Positions 40,737 through 50,541 of a DNA stretch of 64,000 bases are shown here, piece by piece. Both the position numbers and the translations under genes were made by a program. The notes below the pieces were generated by a model. It did not search any database. It was not told where the DNA came from and worked only from the letters and a program-made list of their open reading frames with translations. Each line of letters opens with the position of its first letter. The first letter of the stretch is position 1. The DNA lies in the NCBI RefSeq assembly GCF_016863035.1, contig NZ_BOOC01000007.1, positions 124,001-188,000 of the forward strand, in the 5' to 3' direction. Source of the stretch: Microbispora corallina (GTDB taxonomy: Bacteria; Actinomycetota; Actinomycetes; Streptosporangiales; Streptosporangiaceae).

Positions 40737-40763
40737 CTAACGGAACAGCCCGCTCAGGTCCCG
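40737..40763 (-). pseudogene. Remnant of an ilvD 3' end
   Basis: Nine codons read RDLSGLFR-stop, compared with RDLSQLSR-stop at the end of ilvD; 22 of 26 bases around them match, including the stop. It lies about 120 bases downstream of the ilvD stop on the same strand, a leftover of a tandem duplication or gene replacement. Confidence 0.6.
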
Positions 40764-40859
40764 CCGCCGCCACCCACCGGCGCGACCGGCCAGGCGCCGA
40801 CCGGGAGCCGGCGCCGAGGCGCCCGGCCCTCTACCGCAAGGGATACGGCCCAGCTCTCC

Positions 40860-42698
40860 CTACCGGGACAGCTGGCTCAGGTCCCGGGAGGCGCCGGTCG
40901 ACGCGGAGGTCGTGAGCGCGGCGTACGCCTGCAGCGCCGCGGAGACCGGGCGGCGCCGGTCGCGCGGCCGGTAGCCGCCGAGCTCCCGCACCACCTTCTC
41001 GCGGCGGGCGGCGAGCACGTCCTCGGGCACCTTGAGCTCGATCGAGCGGCCCGGGATGTCGATCTCGACGATGTCGCCGTCCTCGACCAGGCCGATGATC
41101 CCGCCCTCGGCGGCCTCGGGGGAGACGTGGCCGATGGACAGGCCCGACGTGCCGCCGGAGAACCGGCCGTCCGTGATCAGCGCGCACGCCTTGCCGAGCC
41201 CGCGGCCCTTCAGGAAGCTCGTCGGGTAGAGCATCTCCTGCATGCCCGGGCCGCCCTTGGGGCCCTCGTAGCGGATGACGACGACGTCGCCCTCCTTGAC
41301 CCGCTTCGCCAGGATGCCGTCGACGGCGTCCTCCTGCGACTCGAAGACCACGGCAGGGCCGGAGAACCGCCAGATCGACTCGTCCACGCCGGCGGTCTTC
41401 ACCACGCAGCCGTCCTGGGCGATGTTGCCGTACAGCACGGCGAGGCCGCCGTCGCGGGTGTAGGCGTGCTCCACGTCGCGGATGCAGCCCTCCGACCGGT
41501 CGAGGTCGAGGTCGTCCCACCGCGCGTCCTGCGAGTAGGCCTTGACGGTCCGGACGTTGCCCGGCGCGGCGTGCCACAGCTCCATGGCCTCGTCGGTGAC
41601 CTGCGGGGACTTCGGGTCCCAGGCGGCCAGGTGCTCCTGCAGGGAGGAGGCGTGGATGCTGTGGACGTCGCGGTGCAGCAGGCCGCCGCGGTCGAGCTCG
41701 CCCAGGATGGCGGGGATGCCGCCGGCGCGGTGCACGTCCTCGACGTGGTACTTCGCCGTGGCCGGGGCGACCTTGCACAGGCACGGCACCCGCAGCGACA
41801 GCTCGTTGATCTCCTTGAGCCCGAAGTCGACGCCGGCCTCGCGGGCGGCGGCGAGCAGGTGGAGGATCGTGTTGGTCGAGCCGCCCATCGCGACGTCGAG
41901 GGCCATGGCGTTCTCGAAGGCGTCGCGGGTGGCGATGCTGCGCGGCAGCACCGACTCGTCGTCCTGCTCGTAGTAGCGCCGGGTGATGTCGACGACCGCG
42001 CGGCCGGCGTCCTCGAACAGGGTCTTGCGGGCCTTGTGGGTGGCCAGGATCGTGCCGTTGCCGGGCAGCGCCAGCCCGATGGCCTCGGTGAGGCAGTTCA
42101 TCGAGTTGGCCGTGAACATGCCGCTGCAGGACCCGCAGGTCGGGCAAGCGTTCTCCTCGAGCTCCAGCAGCTCGGCGTCGGAGACGCTGTCGTCGGCCGC
42201 CGCGATCATCGGGTCGATGAGGTCGAGCTTCTTGCCCGGGATCTTGCCGGCCTCCATCGGGCCGCCGGACACGAAGACGGTGGGGATGTTGAGCCGGAAG
42301 GCCGCCAGCAGCATGCCGGGCGTGATCTTGTCGCAGTTGGAGACGCAGATCAGCGCGTCCGCGCAGTGGGCGTTGACCATGTACTCGACCGCGTCGGCGA
42401 TCAGCTCGCGGGACGGCAGCGAGTAGAGCATCCCGCCGTGGCCCATCGCGATGCCGTCGTCGACCGCGATCGTGTTGAACTCCCGCGGGATGGCCCCCGC
42501 CTCGCGCACGGCGGCCGAGACCACGTCGCCCACCTCGCGCAGGTGCACGTGACCGGGGACGAACTGCGTGTAGCTGTTGGCCACCGCGACGATCGGCTTG
42601 CCGAGGTCTCCGCCGGCTACGCCCGTGGCCCGGAGCAGGGCCCGGGCACCGGCCATGTTCCTGCCGTGCGTGACCGTACGAGACCTGAGGGCGGGCAT
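40860..42698 (-). CDS. ilvD: Dihydroxy-acid dehydratase
   Basis: 612 residues. [20 protein letters not shown] at the start, [40 protein letters not shown] and [16 protein letters not shown] with the Fe-S Cys residues, and a C-terminal [34 protein letters not shown] core in between. IlvD dehydrates 2,3-dihydroxy acids in isoleucine and valine synthesis. The long form of about 612 residues is the type found in enterobacteria and many actinomycetes. A 17-bp palindrome lies 17 bases before the ATG, probably in the 5' leader. Confidence 0.97.
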   Translation of the reverse strand: MPALRSRTVTHGRNMAGARALLRATGVAGGDLGKPIVAVANSYTQFVPGHVHLREVGDVVSAAVREAGAIPREFNTIAVDDGIAMGHGGMLYSLPSRELIADAVEYMVNAHCADALICVSNCDKITPGMLLAAFRLNIPTVFVSGGPMEAGKIPGKKLDLIDPMIAAADDSVSDAELLELEENACPTCGSCSGMFTANSMNCLTEAIGLALPGNGTILATHKARKTLFEDAGRAVVDITRRYYEQDDESVLPRSIATRDAFENAMALDVAMGGSTNTILHLLAAAREAGVDFGLKEINELSLRVPCLCKVAPATAKYHVEDVHRAGGIPAILGELDRGGLLHRDVHSIHASSLQEHLAAWDPKSPQVTDEAMELWHAAPGNVRTVKAYSQDARWDDLDLDRSEGCIRDVEHAYTRDGGLAVLYGNIAQDGCVVKTAGVDESIWRFSGPAVVFESQEDAVDGILAKRVKEGDVVVIRYEGPKGGPGMQEMLYPTSFLKGRGLGKACALITDGRFSGGTSGLSIGHVSPEAAEGGIIGLVEDGDIVEIDIPGRSIELKVPEDVLAARREKVVRELGGYRPRDRRRPVSAALQAYAALTTSASTGASRDLSQLSR

Positions 42699-42714
42699 GG
42701 GCGGACTCCCATCC

Positions 42715-42731
42715 GAAGACTACGAGTCTTC
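42715..42731. promoter_or_regulatory. 17-bp palindrome in the ilvD leader
   Basis: GAAGACT-ACG-AGTCTTC is a perfect 7+3+7 dyad whose near edge is 17 bases upstream of the ilvD ATG. A TACCAT -10-like box lies just beyond it on the minus strand (near 42738), so the dyad would fall at or just after the transcription start: an operator or a leader hairpin. Confidence 0.6.
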
Positions 42732-42773
42732 AAATGGTACGACCACCGCCCGCCTGCCGAGACCGGCAGTCCA

Positions 42774-43616
42774 CTACTCGGGATAACGCGGCGGCAGCAC
42801 CCGCTCGGCGGCCCGGTGGATCGACTCGATCTCCGCCGTGGTGAGGGACCGCTCCCGCTTGGTGATCCACCTGCGGACCAGTCCGCCGGAGAACACGTCC
42901 ACGTCACGGATGTTGAGGATGCGCCAGGGGATCGCCGGGCCGTAGATCGCCAGCGACGGGACGACCGTGATCTCGCGCCCGAGGGCCTTGCTGATCAGGT
43001 CGCTGGCCTGGGCGGCCTCCCACCGGGCCTCGTCGAGCCGGGGCTTCTGGTTGAACGGCCCGTGGAACAGCTTGCGGTGCGACTGCACCCGCACGGGAAG
43101 CCGTTTGTCCCACTTCTCGGAGTCCACGGCGTATACGCCGGTGGGTCCGACGACGAGGTGGTCGATCTGCGCCTCGCTGCCCGGGATGGCCCGCGCGTGC
43201 AGCGTCCGGTACCCGCTGCGCTCCAGCTTGCGGAGCTGACCCTCGGTGCGCCGCTCGGCGGCCGAGGCGCGCCGCCAGGCCGGCACCGACGACACGGTCC
43301 GCGCGCGGTAGATCGCGTCGGCGATGAACGCGAGGACGCCCACCGTGAGGCCGAGCCGCCAGCTTCCCAGCAGCACGCCGAAGACGACGGCGGCCACGAC
43401 CGCGACCAGCATGCGGCGGCGCAGATGGCGATACCGCGGGTCTCTCAGCAGCGTGCGGAGGGACGCGCGTTCCACTGGCGCGTACGTCGTCGTAGACGCT
43501 GGGGCGTCAGCGGGCGTCGAGGGGCTCTCCGCCCGCTCCGACGTGTGGTCACTCACCCAGATTGGTGACGTATTGTGACCGTCTTCTGGCGCTAGACCGG
43601 TATCCACATCACTCAC
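42774..43616 (-). CDS. Membrane-anchored NERD-domain protein
   Basis: 280 residues. A Ser/Thr-rich disordered N terminus (1-60) is followed by two close hydrophobic segments (MLVAVVAAVVFGVLLGSW and LGLTVGVLAFIADAIYRA), then a nuclease-related domain: EGQLRKLERSGYRTLHAR, PGSEAQIDHLVVGPTGVYAV, VDSEKWDKRLPVR. The NERD core (GSEAQIDHLVV with Asp and Val-Asp-Ser-Glu-Lys) suggests a PD-(D/E)XK-like nuclease fold facing the cytoplasm. Function unknown. It precedes ilvD by 75 bases on the same strand. Confidence 0.88.
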   Translation of the reverse strand: MSDVDTGLAPEDGHNTSPIWVSDHTSERAESPSTPADAPASTTTYAPVERASLRTLLRDPRYRHLRRRMLVAVVAAVVFGVLLGSWRLGLTVGVLAFIADAIYRARTVSSVPAWRRASAAERRTEGQLRKLERSGYRTLHARAIPGSEAQIDHLVVGPTGVYAVDSEKWDKRLPVRVQSHRKLFHGPFNQKPRLDEARWEAAQASDLISKALGREITVVPSLAIYGPAIPWRILNIRDVDVFSGGLVRRWITKRERSLTTAEIESIHRAAERVLPPRYPE

Positions 43617-43751
43617 GGTAGTTGAGCCGTCAGTGCCTTGCCTAGTGTTGGATGGTTCATACTTTTGTGGCCTGCTTCTGCCGATTCGCAGGGCCCGGAC
43701 ACGGGTATCCTCTCTAGATATCTGCGTCCAGGGGGCCTACCGTTCAGTAGC

Positions 43752-45179
43752 GTGGCGCACATTCATGATCTTACCGCTCTCGAGCAGGCCCACGCCGTAC
43801 GAAAGCGGGAACTGTCCCCCGTAGAGATCACGCAGCACTACCTGGAGCGCATCGAGCGGCTCGGCTCCGGCCTCGGCGCGTTCGTCACCGTGACGGGCGA
43901 CCGGGCGCTGGCGCAGGCTCGCGAGCAGGAGGCCCGGCTCGCCGCCGCCGACCCCGGCGACCTGCCGCCGCTGCTCGGGGTGCCCGTCCCCATCAAGGAC
44001 CTCAACCTCGTCAAGGACGTGCCGATCTACTTCGGCTCGGCGACGTACGAGGGGTTCGTGGCGCCGGTGGACGACAGCGTGGTCGAGCGGCTGAGGGACG
44101 CCGGGACGATCATGCTGGGCAAGACGAGCACCCCCGAGTTCGGCCTGCCGTGCTACACCGAGACCTATGTGAACGAGCCCGCCCGCACGCCCTGGGACCC
44201 GTCCAGGTCCGCCGGCGGGTCGAGCGGCGGCGCCGCCGCGGCCGTGGCCGCCGGTCTCGCGCCCGCCGCGCAGGGGAGCGACGGCGCCGGGTCGATCCGC
44301 ATCCCCGCCTCCGTCTGCGGCCTGTACGGCATCAAGCCCACCCGCGGCCGGATCTCGTTCGCGCCGATCGTGCCCGACCTCGCCGGCCTGTCCACGAACG
44401 GGCCGATCACCCGGACCGTGGCCGACGCCGCCGCGCTGCTCGACGTCATGGCCCACAACAACCCCGGCGACCTCTACTGGGCGCCGCCTCCCGCGCTGGG
44501 CTCGTTCTCCGCCTACGTCGGCAGGGAGCCGGGCCGGATGCGGATCGCGCGGTACGCCACCCCCGTCGTCCCGGGTGCCGAGGTCCACCCCGACGTGCTG
44601 GCCGCGTACGAGAGCGCGTCGGCGGTGCTGGAGTCGCTCGGGCACGAGGTCGTGGAGATCTCCGCGCCGTTCGGCGCGGACATGGTGCCGGAGTTCGTGA
44701 AGCTGTGGTTCAGCTTCTCCTGCATGCATCCGGTCGCCCCGGAGCTGGAGCCGAAGTTGCGCCCGCTGACCGCCTGGCTGCGCGAGCGGGGCGACGCCGT
44801 CACGGCGCCCGAGTTCCTCCAGGCCCAGTCGGCCCTGCAGCTCGCCACCCGGTTCGCGATGCTCGTGACCGACGAGTACGACGCGGTGCTCACCCCGACC
44901 GTCACGCAGCCGCCGGTGCCGGTCGGCTGGTTCGAGGACGTCGACTCGCCTGAGGAGACGTTCGAGCGGATGAAGCGCTTCGCGCCGTTCGCGGCGATGT
45001 ACAACGTGAGCGGCCAGCCCGCGGTCAACCTGCCCCTCTACTGGACGCCCGACGGCCTGCCGATCGGGGTCATGCTGGCCGGCAGGTTCGGCGACGAGGG
45101 GACGCTGATCTCGCTGTCGTCGCAGGTGGAGCAGTCCGTGGGCGGGTTCTGGGGGGACCGCAGGCCGCCCGTGTGGTAG
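43752..45179 (+). CDS. Amidase (amidase signature family)
   Basis: 475 residues from GTG 43752 (the open frame extends to 43638 but that part is not protein-like). Catalytic Lys in VPVPIKDLNLVKDVPI, the Gly/Ser loop RSAGGSSGGAAAAVAAGLAP with the cis-Ser, and the nucleophile Ser in GSDGAGSIRIPASVCGLYG. The enzyme hydrolyses carboxylic acid amides; substrate choice cannot be told from sequence. It is not GatA, since no gatB/gatC is near and length and C-terminal part differ. No Shine-Dalgarno sequence stands before the GTG, which may be leaderless. Confidence 0.92.
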   Translation: MAHIHDLTALEQAHAVRKRELSPVEITQHYLERIERLGSGLGAFVTVTGDRALAQAREQEARLAAADPGDLPPLLGVPVPIKDLNLVKDVPIYFGSATYEGFVAPVDDSVVERLRDAGTIMLGKTSTPEFGLPCYTETYVNEPARTPWDPSRSAGGSSGGAAAAVAAGLAPAAQGSDGAGSIRIPASVCGLYGIKPTRGRISFAPIVPDLAGLSTNGPITRTVADAAALLDVMAHNNPGDLYWAPPPALGSFSAYVGREPGRMRIARYATPVVPGAEVHPDVLAAYESASAVLESLGHEVVEISAPFGADMVPEFVKLWFSFSCMHPVAPELEPKLRPLTAWLRERGDAVTAPEFLQAQSALQLATRFAMLVTDEYDAVLTPTVTQPPVPVGWFEDVDSPEETFERMKRFAPFAAMYNVSGQPAVNLPLYWTPDGLPIGVMLAGRFGDEGTLISLSSQVEQSVGGFWGDRRPPVW

Positions 45180-45192
45180 CCGGCTGACCCTG

Positions 45193-47028
45193 TCACGCCT
45201 CCGACAGCCGGGCGGCCGCCGTACGGGCCAGGTCGATGAGCGGGCCGGGCGGCGGCGGCCCGGAGGGGGACGAGACGGCGATGGCGAAGGTGCCCCTGCC
45301 CGTCTGGGCGGACACCAGGCCCGGGTACAGCATCGCGCCGGTGCCGACCCCGGGCACGGGCCGTCCCTGCGTCCGGGTCGCCAGGTGGCCGAGGACCATC
45401 AGGTAGCGGGACCGCAGCCCGGTGGCGGCGTGGACGTCGACCCGCACGCCCGCCCCGCACTCGTACCGGCACGACGCCACCTCCAGCCACGGCGGCGCGG
45501 GGGGCGGGCCGTCGTAGGACACGGGACCGGTCACGTCGATGCCCAGGGCCCGCTTGAGGTCGGCCGGCGTCACGAGGTCCGCGGGCCGCGGCAGGTCCCT
45601 CCCGCCCCGGCCCGTCCTGAGGCCGGGGAGGACCTTGACCTGGGCGAGGTTCTCCGGGGCGTCGACGAGGTGCTCGCCCGTGTCGTCGTAGCGCTCGGCC
45701 CCCGCCGTCCGCGACCGCTCCACGACCTCGATCTGCCTGATCCAGCCCAGCCGCCTGCCGGCGAGCGCCCGCACCCGGTCGCCCTCGTTCAGGCCGTGCC
45801 ACATCTCCTCGTCCAGGCCGAGGGCGCGCACCTCACGGGAGCGGCCCTCGTCGACGGCGCACCAGTACGTCCACTTCGGGTTGTCGTCGCCCTTCGTCCC
45901 CGACTGGAACCGGCGCAGCCGTACGACCTGGCCCTCGACGGTCGCCGGGGTGCCGAGGTCGGAGAGGGCGTAGACGATCGGCAGGCCGGCGATCGCGGCC
46001 CCCACGAGCAGCGCCCCAGGCGTCGCGAGCCCGTCGGGCCACAGGTCGAACGCGGAGGCGACGATCAGCAGGATCCAGGTCCAGAAGCCCGCGAAGAACC
46101 CGGCGGCCAGGCCCCGGCCGATCGTGGGCAGCGGCTTGCGGCCCCACAGCAGCCGCGACGGGTACCGCACCTCCACCACGTGCCACATGCCGCCGTAGTC
46201 GGACCAGGCCCGCCTGTCGTCGGCGGGCGTGCTGACCGGCAGGCTGGTCACGGCCCGCGGGGCGAGGCCGAGGGCCGCGGCGTACGCCAGGTGGCGGCCC
46301 CAGATCGTGACCGACGCCGCCGGCTGCTCGGCGAACCGCCCGGCCGACAGGTGCTCGCGCACGCCGAGCCAGTGGGCCGCCGCCCGGGCGCCGCGTTCGG
46401 TTCCGCGCTCGCCGTTCAGCCTGCTCATCAGGCTCACGAGCAGCGCGAACGACACGATGGCCGCGCCGAGGCCGCCCTCGTGCCTGCTGTCGGTGAAGGT
46501 CACCGCGGCCCCGGTCGCCGCGGCCGGCACGACGGCCGCCGCCGTCAGGAGCGCGGCGTGCGCCCTGCTCCACCGGGGCCGCGACAGGCCCTGCTCACGG
46601 GCGTCGACGATGACCTTCTTGCGGAAGCTCTTCCACCAGCGGCCGAGGTTGCGCGAGCCCTCGGCCAGCGCGCCGGTCGCCACCACGCCGTCGACGGCCA
46701 GTGAGCGGACGTGCTCGAGCACCAGCCGCTCGTACGGCCGCAGACCGGTGGGCTCGTCGCGGCGCAGCCGGACGAGGGACAGCTCCGGGCCGATCTCCTC
46801 GATCTGCACGGCGCCACGGGCGGCCAGATCCAGCAGGGTCGCCGACGGGGCCTCGTCGCACAGCCGCCAGCCGCCCGTGATCAGGTCGACCACGGCGGGG
46901 GACTGCTCGGCCAGCTCGCCCGTGGGCGGCCCGGCCTCGACCTCGGGGTTGCGCGTCGCGACGGCGAGCGCGAGAAGGAGCAGCAGCCACAGGCCGGCGG
47001 CGCCGGCGGCCGCGAACCACCAGGCCAT
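45193..47028 (-). CDS. DUF2207-like membrane protein
   Basis: 611 residues. An N-terminal helix (WWFAAAGAAGLWLLLLLALA) leads to a cytoplasmic domain (LTGGELAE-type GELAEQSPAVVDLITGGWRL, LRPYERLVLEHVRSLAVDGV) and then two to four more helices (LLTAAAVVPAAATGAAVTF, GLAAGFFAGFWTWILLIVAS). The latter half is soluble and ends with GTGAMLYPGLVSAQTGRGTF. The middle part resembles the C-terminal section of DUF2207/YciQ membrane proteins. It begins two bases after the lemA stop, and LemA-DUF2207 pairs are a recurring partnership of unknown function. The same frame stays open far upstream through pepN, but that part is an antisense shadow. Confidence 0.8.
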   Translation of the reverse strand: MAWWFAAAGAAGLWLLLLLALAVATRNPEVEAGPPTGELAEQSPAVVDLITGGWRLCDEAPSATLLDLAARGAVQIEEIGPELSLVRLRRDEPTGLRPYERLVLEHVRSLAVDGVVATGALAEGSRNLGRWWKSFRKKVIVDAREQGLSRPRWSRAHAALLTAAAVVPAAATGAAVTFTDSRHEGGLGAAIVSFALLVSLMSRLNGERGTERGARAAAHWLGVREHLSAGRFAEQPAASVTIWGRHLAYAAALGLAPRAVTSLPVSTPADDRRAWSDYGGMWHVVEVRYPSRLLWGRKPLPTIGRGLAAGFFAGFWTWILLIVASAFDLWPDGLATPGALLVGAAIAGLPIVYALSDLGTPATVEGQVVRLRRFQSGTKGDDNPKWTYWCAVDEGRSREVRALGLDEEMWHGLNEGDRVRALAGRRLGWIRQIEVVERSRTAGAERYDDTGEHLVDAPENLAQVKVLPGLRTGRGGRDLPRPADLVTPADLKRALGIDVTGPVSYDGPPPAPPWLEVASCRYECGAGVRVDVHAATGLRSRYLMVLGHLATRTQGRPVPGVGTGAMLYPGLVSAQTGRGTFAIAVSSPSGPPPPGPLIDLARTAAARLSEA

Positions 47029-47030
47029 CG

Positions 47031-47582
47031 CTAGAACCGGACCTGGACGGGGCCGCGCTCCTCGCCCGGCGCCTGGAAGTACTCGCGGGGGATGAACCCG
47101 GTCATGCCGGCGACGATGTTCGCCGGGACCGTCTGGATCGCGTTGTTGTAGGTCAGCACCGCGTCGTTGTAGTACTGCCGGGAGTAGGCGATCCGGTTCT
47201 CGGTCGCGGCGAGCTCCTCCTGGAGCTCGGAGAAGTTCCGGCTGGCCTTGAGGTCGGGGTAGGCCTCGGCGACGGCGAAGAGGCTCTTGAGCGCGCCCGA
47301 CAGCATGTTCTCCGCGGCGGCGCGGTCGGCCGGGCCGCGGGCGCCGATGGCCTGCGCGCGGGCCGCGATCACGGCGTCGAGGGTCTGCCGCTCGTGGGCC
47401 GCGTAGCCCTTCACGGTCTCGACCAGGTTGGGGATGAGGTCGTACCGCCGCTTGAGCTGGACGTCGATCTGCGCCCACGCGTTGTCCACGGCGTTGCGGC
47501 CGCGGACCAGGCGGTTGTAGACGGAGACGAGCATCACGGTCAGGGCGGCCACGACGGCGCCGGCGACGAGTGCTGAGATCAC
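47031..47582 (-). CDS. lemA: LemA family protein
   Basis: 183 residues from GTG 47582, preceded by CCAGGAGG. One N-terminal membrane helix (VISALVAGAVVAALTVMLVS) then the LemA helical bundle with the signature VRGRNAVDNAWAQIDVQLKR, RYDLIPNLVETVKGYAAHER, FSELQEELAATENRIAYSRQ and YYNDAVLTYNNAIQTVP. LemA proteins are membrane-anchored with the bundle outside the cell; function is unsettled. It is the first gene of a two-gene unit with the DUF2207-like gene. Confidence 0.95.
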   Translation of the reverse strand: MISALVAGAVVAALTVMLVSVYNRLVRGRNAVDNAWAQIDVQLKRRYDLIPNLVETVKGYAAHERQTLDAVIAARAQAIGARGPADRAAAENMLSGALKSLFAVAEAYPDLKASRNFSELQEELAATENRIAYSRQYYNDAVLTYNNAIQTVPANIVAGMTGFIPREYFQAPGEERGPVQVRF

Positions 47583-47714
47583 GGTGGCCTCCTGGGGGGA
47601 CGGCGGACCCGGGCGGCCCACGGTGTGAATGCCCGGCGTCCCCATCCCACCGCGAGGGGCTTGCACCGCGCTTGCGCAGTGCTTTCACCTGCCACAACAC
47701 CGTCAGAACAGGCG

Positions 47715-47780
47715 CCGGAGAGACACCGGAGAGACACCGGAGAGACGCCGCGAGGGCCCGGCGCGCAGGCCGGGCCCTCG
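47715..47780 (-). terminator. pepN terminator hairpin and 11-bp tandem repeat
   Basis: A perfect 12-bp stem CGAGGGCCCGGC/GCCGGGCCCTCG at 47751-47780 with a six-base loop lies 15 bases after the pepN stop. Beyond it are three head-to-tail copies of CCGGAGAGACA (47715-47747). The hairpin should end pepN transcription. Confidence 0.8.
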
Positions 47781-47795
47781 TCCAGGAGAAGCGGG

Positions 47796-50360
47796 TCAGG
47801 CAGTGGCGTCCTTCGCCTGGGCCCGCAGCGCGCGGCTCACGCCGTCCGCGCCCTCGAGGAGCAGCCGGCGCAGCGCGTGCGGCGGCTGGTCGGCGCTGAT
47901 GCGGTCCTGCGTGCGGGCCACCGTCTCGGGGCGGATCAGCAGGGCCGGGTAGCAGCCGATCGCGAAGTTCTGCGCGGAGTCGGAGGTCCACTCGCCCCAG
48001 ATGCGGCCGGCCTCGTCGAAGTACCTGTCGCCGTACGGCTCGAGCAGGTCGACGTGGTGCGGGTCCATGAAGCCGAGGATGGTCGAGCGCAGCAGCGCGC
48101 CGCTCAGCTTGCCGCCGACGATCGCGGCCCAGGTCTCGGCCTTGTTCTCCGGCGTCGGGATCGCGGCCCGGCTCATCGCGGCCGAGCGCTCGCCCGTGGC
48201 CGTGCGGTCGCGGGCGAGCTCCGCGTCGATGTCCGCGGCGCCGAGCACGCCGCCCGACACCAGCGCGTGGGTGAGCGTCCAGCGCAGGTCGGTGTCGACG
48301 GCCAGGCCCTCGGGAACCGACTCGCCGTCGAGGATCGCCTTGACGAACGCGAGGTCCTCCGGCGAGGTGGCGACGGCGGTGAACGCGTTGACGTAGGCGA
48401 GCTGGTGGTCGGAGCCCGGCTGGGCGCCCGCGACCAGGCCACGCAGCGCGGCGGACAGCTCGGCGAGGCCGGTCTCGCGCCACGCCGGGTCGGCGTACTG
48501 CTGGACGGCGAGGCGGGCCTGGCGCAGCACGGTCTGCAGGACCGTGATGTCGCGGACCGAGTCGATGCCGGAGGTCACCAGGCGGACGTAGTCGCGGGTG
48601 GCCATCTCGGCGTCGCGGGTCATGTCCCAGGCGGCCGACCACGACAGGGCGCGGGGGAGCGACTCCTGGAAGGCCGAGATGCCGCCGTTTACCAGCGTCT
48701 CCAGCGAGCGGCCGTCGAGCCGGATCTTGGCGTACGTCAGGTCGTCGTCGTTGAGGAGCACCAGGTCGGGCTGGACCTCGCCGACCAGCTCGGGGACGGC
48801 CGTGCGAGCGCCGACGATGTCGAGCTCGACCCGGCGGGTGCGGGCCAGCACGCCGTCGCGCAGCGAGTAGAGGCCGATCGCGATGCGGTGCGAGCGCAGC
48901 GTCGGGTGCTCGGCCGTGGCCTCCTGCAGCACCTCGAACGACAGGAAGCGGCCCTCGCCGTCGGTCGTGAACGACGGGCGCAGCGTGTTGACCCCGGAGG
49001 TCTCCAGCCACTCCTTCGACCAGGCGGACAGGTCGCGCCCGGACGTGCGCTCCAGCGCGGACAGCAGGTCCTGCAGGGTGGTGTTGCCCCAGGCGTGCTC
49101 GTTGAAGTAGTCGCGGACGCCGGCCAGGAAGTTGTCGAGGCCCACGTAGGCGACCAGCTGCTTGAGCACCGACGCGCCCTTGGCGTAGGTGATGCCGTCG
49201 AAGTTGACCTCGACGGCCTGCATGTCGGGGATGTCGGCCGCGATCGGGTGGGTCGAGGGCAGCTGGTCCTGCCGGTAGGCCCAGGCCTTCTCCACATTGG
49301 CGAACGTCGTCCAGGCGCCCTGTCCCCAGCGGGTGGCCTCGGCCTGGCACAACACCGACATGTAGGTGGCGAACGACTCGTTCAGCCACAGGTCGTCCCA
49401 CCACCGCATGGTGACGAGGTCGCCGAACCACATGTGGGCCATCTCGTGCAGGATCGTCTCGGCCCTGCGCTCGACCATGGCGTCGGTCACGCGCGAGCGG
49501 AAGACGTAGTCCTCCAGGAACGTGACGGCGCCCGCGTTCTCCATGGCGCCGGCGTTGAACTCGGGCACGAACAGCTGGTCGTACTTCGCGAACGGGTAGC
49601 GCAGGCCGAACACGCGGTGGAAGAAGTCGAAGCCCTGCTTGGTGACCTCGAAGATGTTGTCCGGGTCGAGGTGCTCGGCGAGCGAGCGGCGCACGTAGAT
49701 ACCCAGCGGAATGCCGTCGTGCTCGTCGCGGACCACGGCGTACGGCCCGGCGATCAGCGCGGTGATGTACGTCGACATGACCGGCGTGGGCGGGAAGTGC
49801 CAGCGCCGGGCCTCCTGGAGCGTCCCGTGGCGCCCGTGGTGCTCGTCCAGGTGTTCGACCGAGTCGGGGGCGGCGTTCGACACGACCTCCCAGCTCGCCG
49901 GCGCGAGGACGGTGAGCTCGAAGGTCGCCTTCAGGTCGGGCTGGTCGAAGCAGGCGTACATCCGGTGCGCGTCGGCCGTCTCGAACTGGCTGTGCAGGTA
50001 GACCTGCTGGTCGACCGGGTCGACGAAGCGGTGCAGGCCCTCGCCCGTGCGCATGTAGCTGGCGTCGGCGTCGATCCGCAGCTCGTTGCGCTCCGCGAGC
50101 CCCGGCAGCGGGAAGCGCCCCTTCTCGGCGTCGTAGGCGTCGACGTCGAGCTCACCGCCGTTCAGGACGACCTTCCGCACGTGCGCGCCGTGCAGGTCGA
50201 TGAAGGTGTCCGCCCCCGGCCGGCTGGAGGTGAAGTGGACCGTGGTGATGCTCTCGAAGCGCTCATCGCCCTCGGTCAGGTCGAGCTCGACCCGGTAGGA
50301 CTGGACCTCGAGCAGCCGGGCGCGCTCCCGAGCCTCGTCACGTGTGAGATTGCCTGCCAC
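47796..50360 (-). CDS. pepN: Aminopeptidase N (M1 family)
   Basis: 854 residues from GTG 50360. The substrate motif is NAGAMENAGAVTF and the zinc site is TILHEMAHMWFGDLVTMRWW followed by DDLWLNESFATYM (HExxH-x18-E). N-terminal RDEARERARLLEVQSYRVEL and the C-terminal ERAP1-like helical part are complete. The enzyme removes N-terminal residues from peptides in the cytosol. Length and start are typical of actinobacterial PepN. Transcribed alone, with a strong hairpin after the stop. Confidence 0.97.
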   Translation of the reverse strand: MAGNLTRDEARERARLLEVQSYRVELDLTEGDERFESITTVHFTSSRPGADTFIDLHGAHVRKVVLNGGELDVDAYDAEKGRFPLPGLAERNELRIDADASYMRTGEGLHRFVDPVDQQVYLHSQFETADAHRMYACFDQPDLKATFELTVLAPASWEVVSNAAPDSVEHLDEHHGRHGTLQEARRWHFPPTPVMSTYITALIAGPYAVVRDEHDGIPLGIYVRRSLAEHLDPDNIFEVTKQGFDFFHRVFGLRYPFAKYDQLFVPEFNAGAMENAGAVTFLEDYVFRSRVTDAMVERRAETILHEMAHMWFGDLVTMRWWDDLWLNESFATYMSVLCQAEATRWGQGAWTTFANVEKAWAYRQDQLPSTHPIAADIPDMQAVEVNFDGITYAKGASVLKQLVAYVGLDNFLAGVRDYFNEHAWGNTTLQDLLSALERTSGRDLSAWSKEWLETSGVNTLRPSFTTDGEGRFLSFEVLQEATAEHPTLRSHRIAIGLYSLRDGVLARTRRVELDIVGARTAVPELVGEVQPDLVLLNDDDLTYAKIRLDGRSLETLVNGGISAFQESLPRALSWSAAWDMTRDAEMATRDYVRLVTSGIDSVRDITVLQTVLRQARLAVQQYADPAWRETGLAELSAALRGLVAGAQPGSDHQLAYVNAFTAVATSPEDLAFVKAILDGESVPEGLAVDTDLRWTLTHALVSGGVLGAADIDAELARDRTATGERSAAMSRAAIPTPENKAETWAAIVGGKLSGALLRSTILGFMDPHHVDLLEPYGDRYFDEAGRIWGEWTSDSAQNFAIGCYPALLIRPETVARTQDRISADQPPHALRRLLLEGADGVSRALRAQAKDATA

Positions 50361-50541
50361 ACCTGCTCCTCATCGCGAATTCTCTCCCCCGATCCCCGCC
50401 GCCCCGTCGCGAAAGGGATTGCCTGAATCCTGCCATGTCACGGCGACAGTTCGGGATTCGAGATCTGCCCTACCTGGAATAGCAGGAAATGTCCCAGGGT
50501 TGACGATCGATGGAATCACATTCCGGTGAGAGGGTGGCACA

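Noticed and set aside
45193-49431. A 1412-codon open frame on the minus strand covering the DUF2207-like gene and running on through lemA and most of pepN
   Set aside because: Only the part to 47028 is protein-like. The rest is antisense or out of frame to lemA and pepN, both firmly identified; long shadow frames are expected at this G+C.
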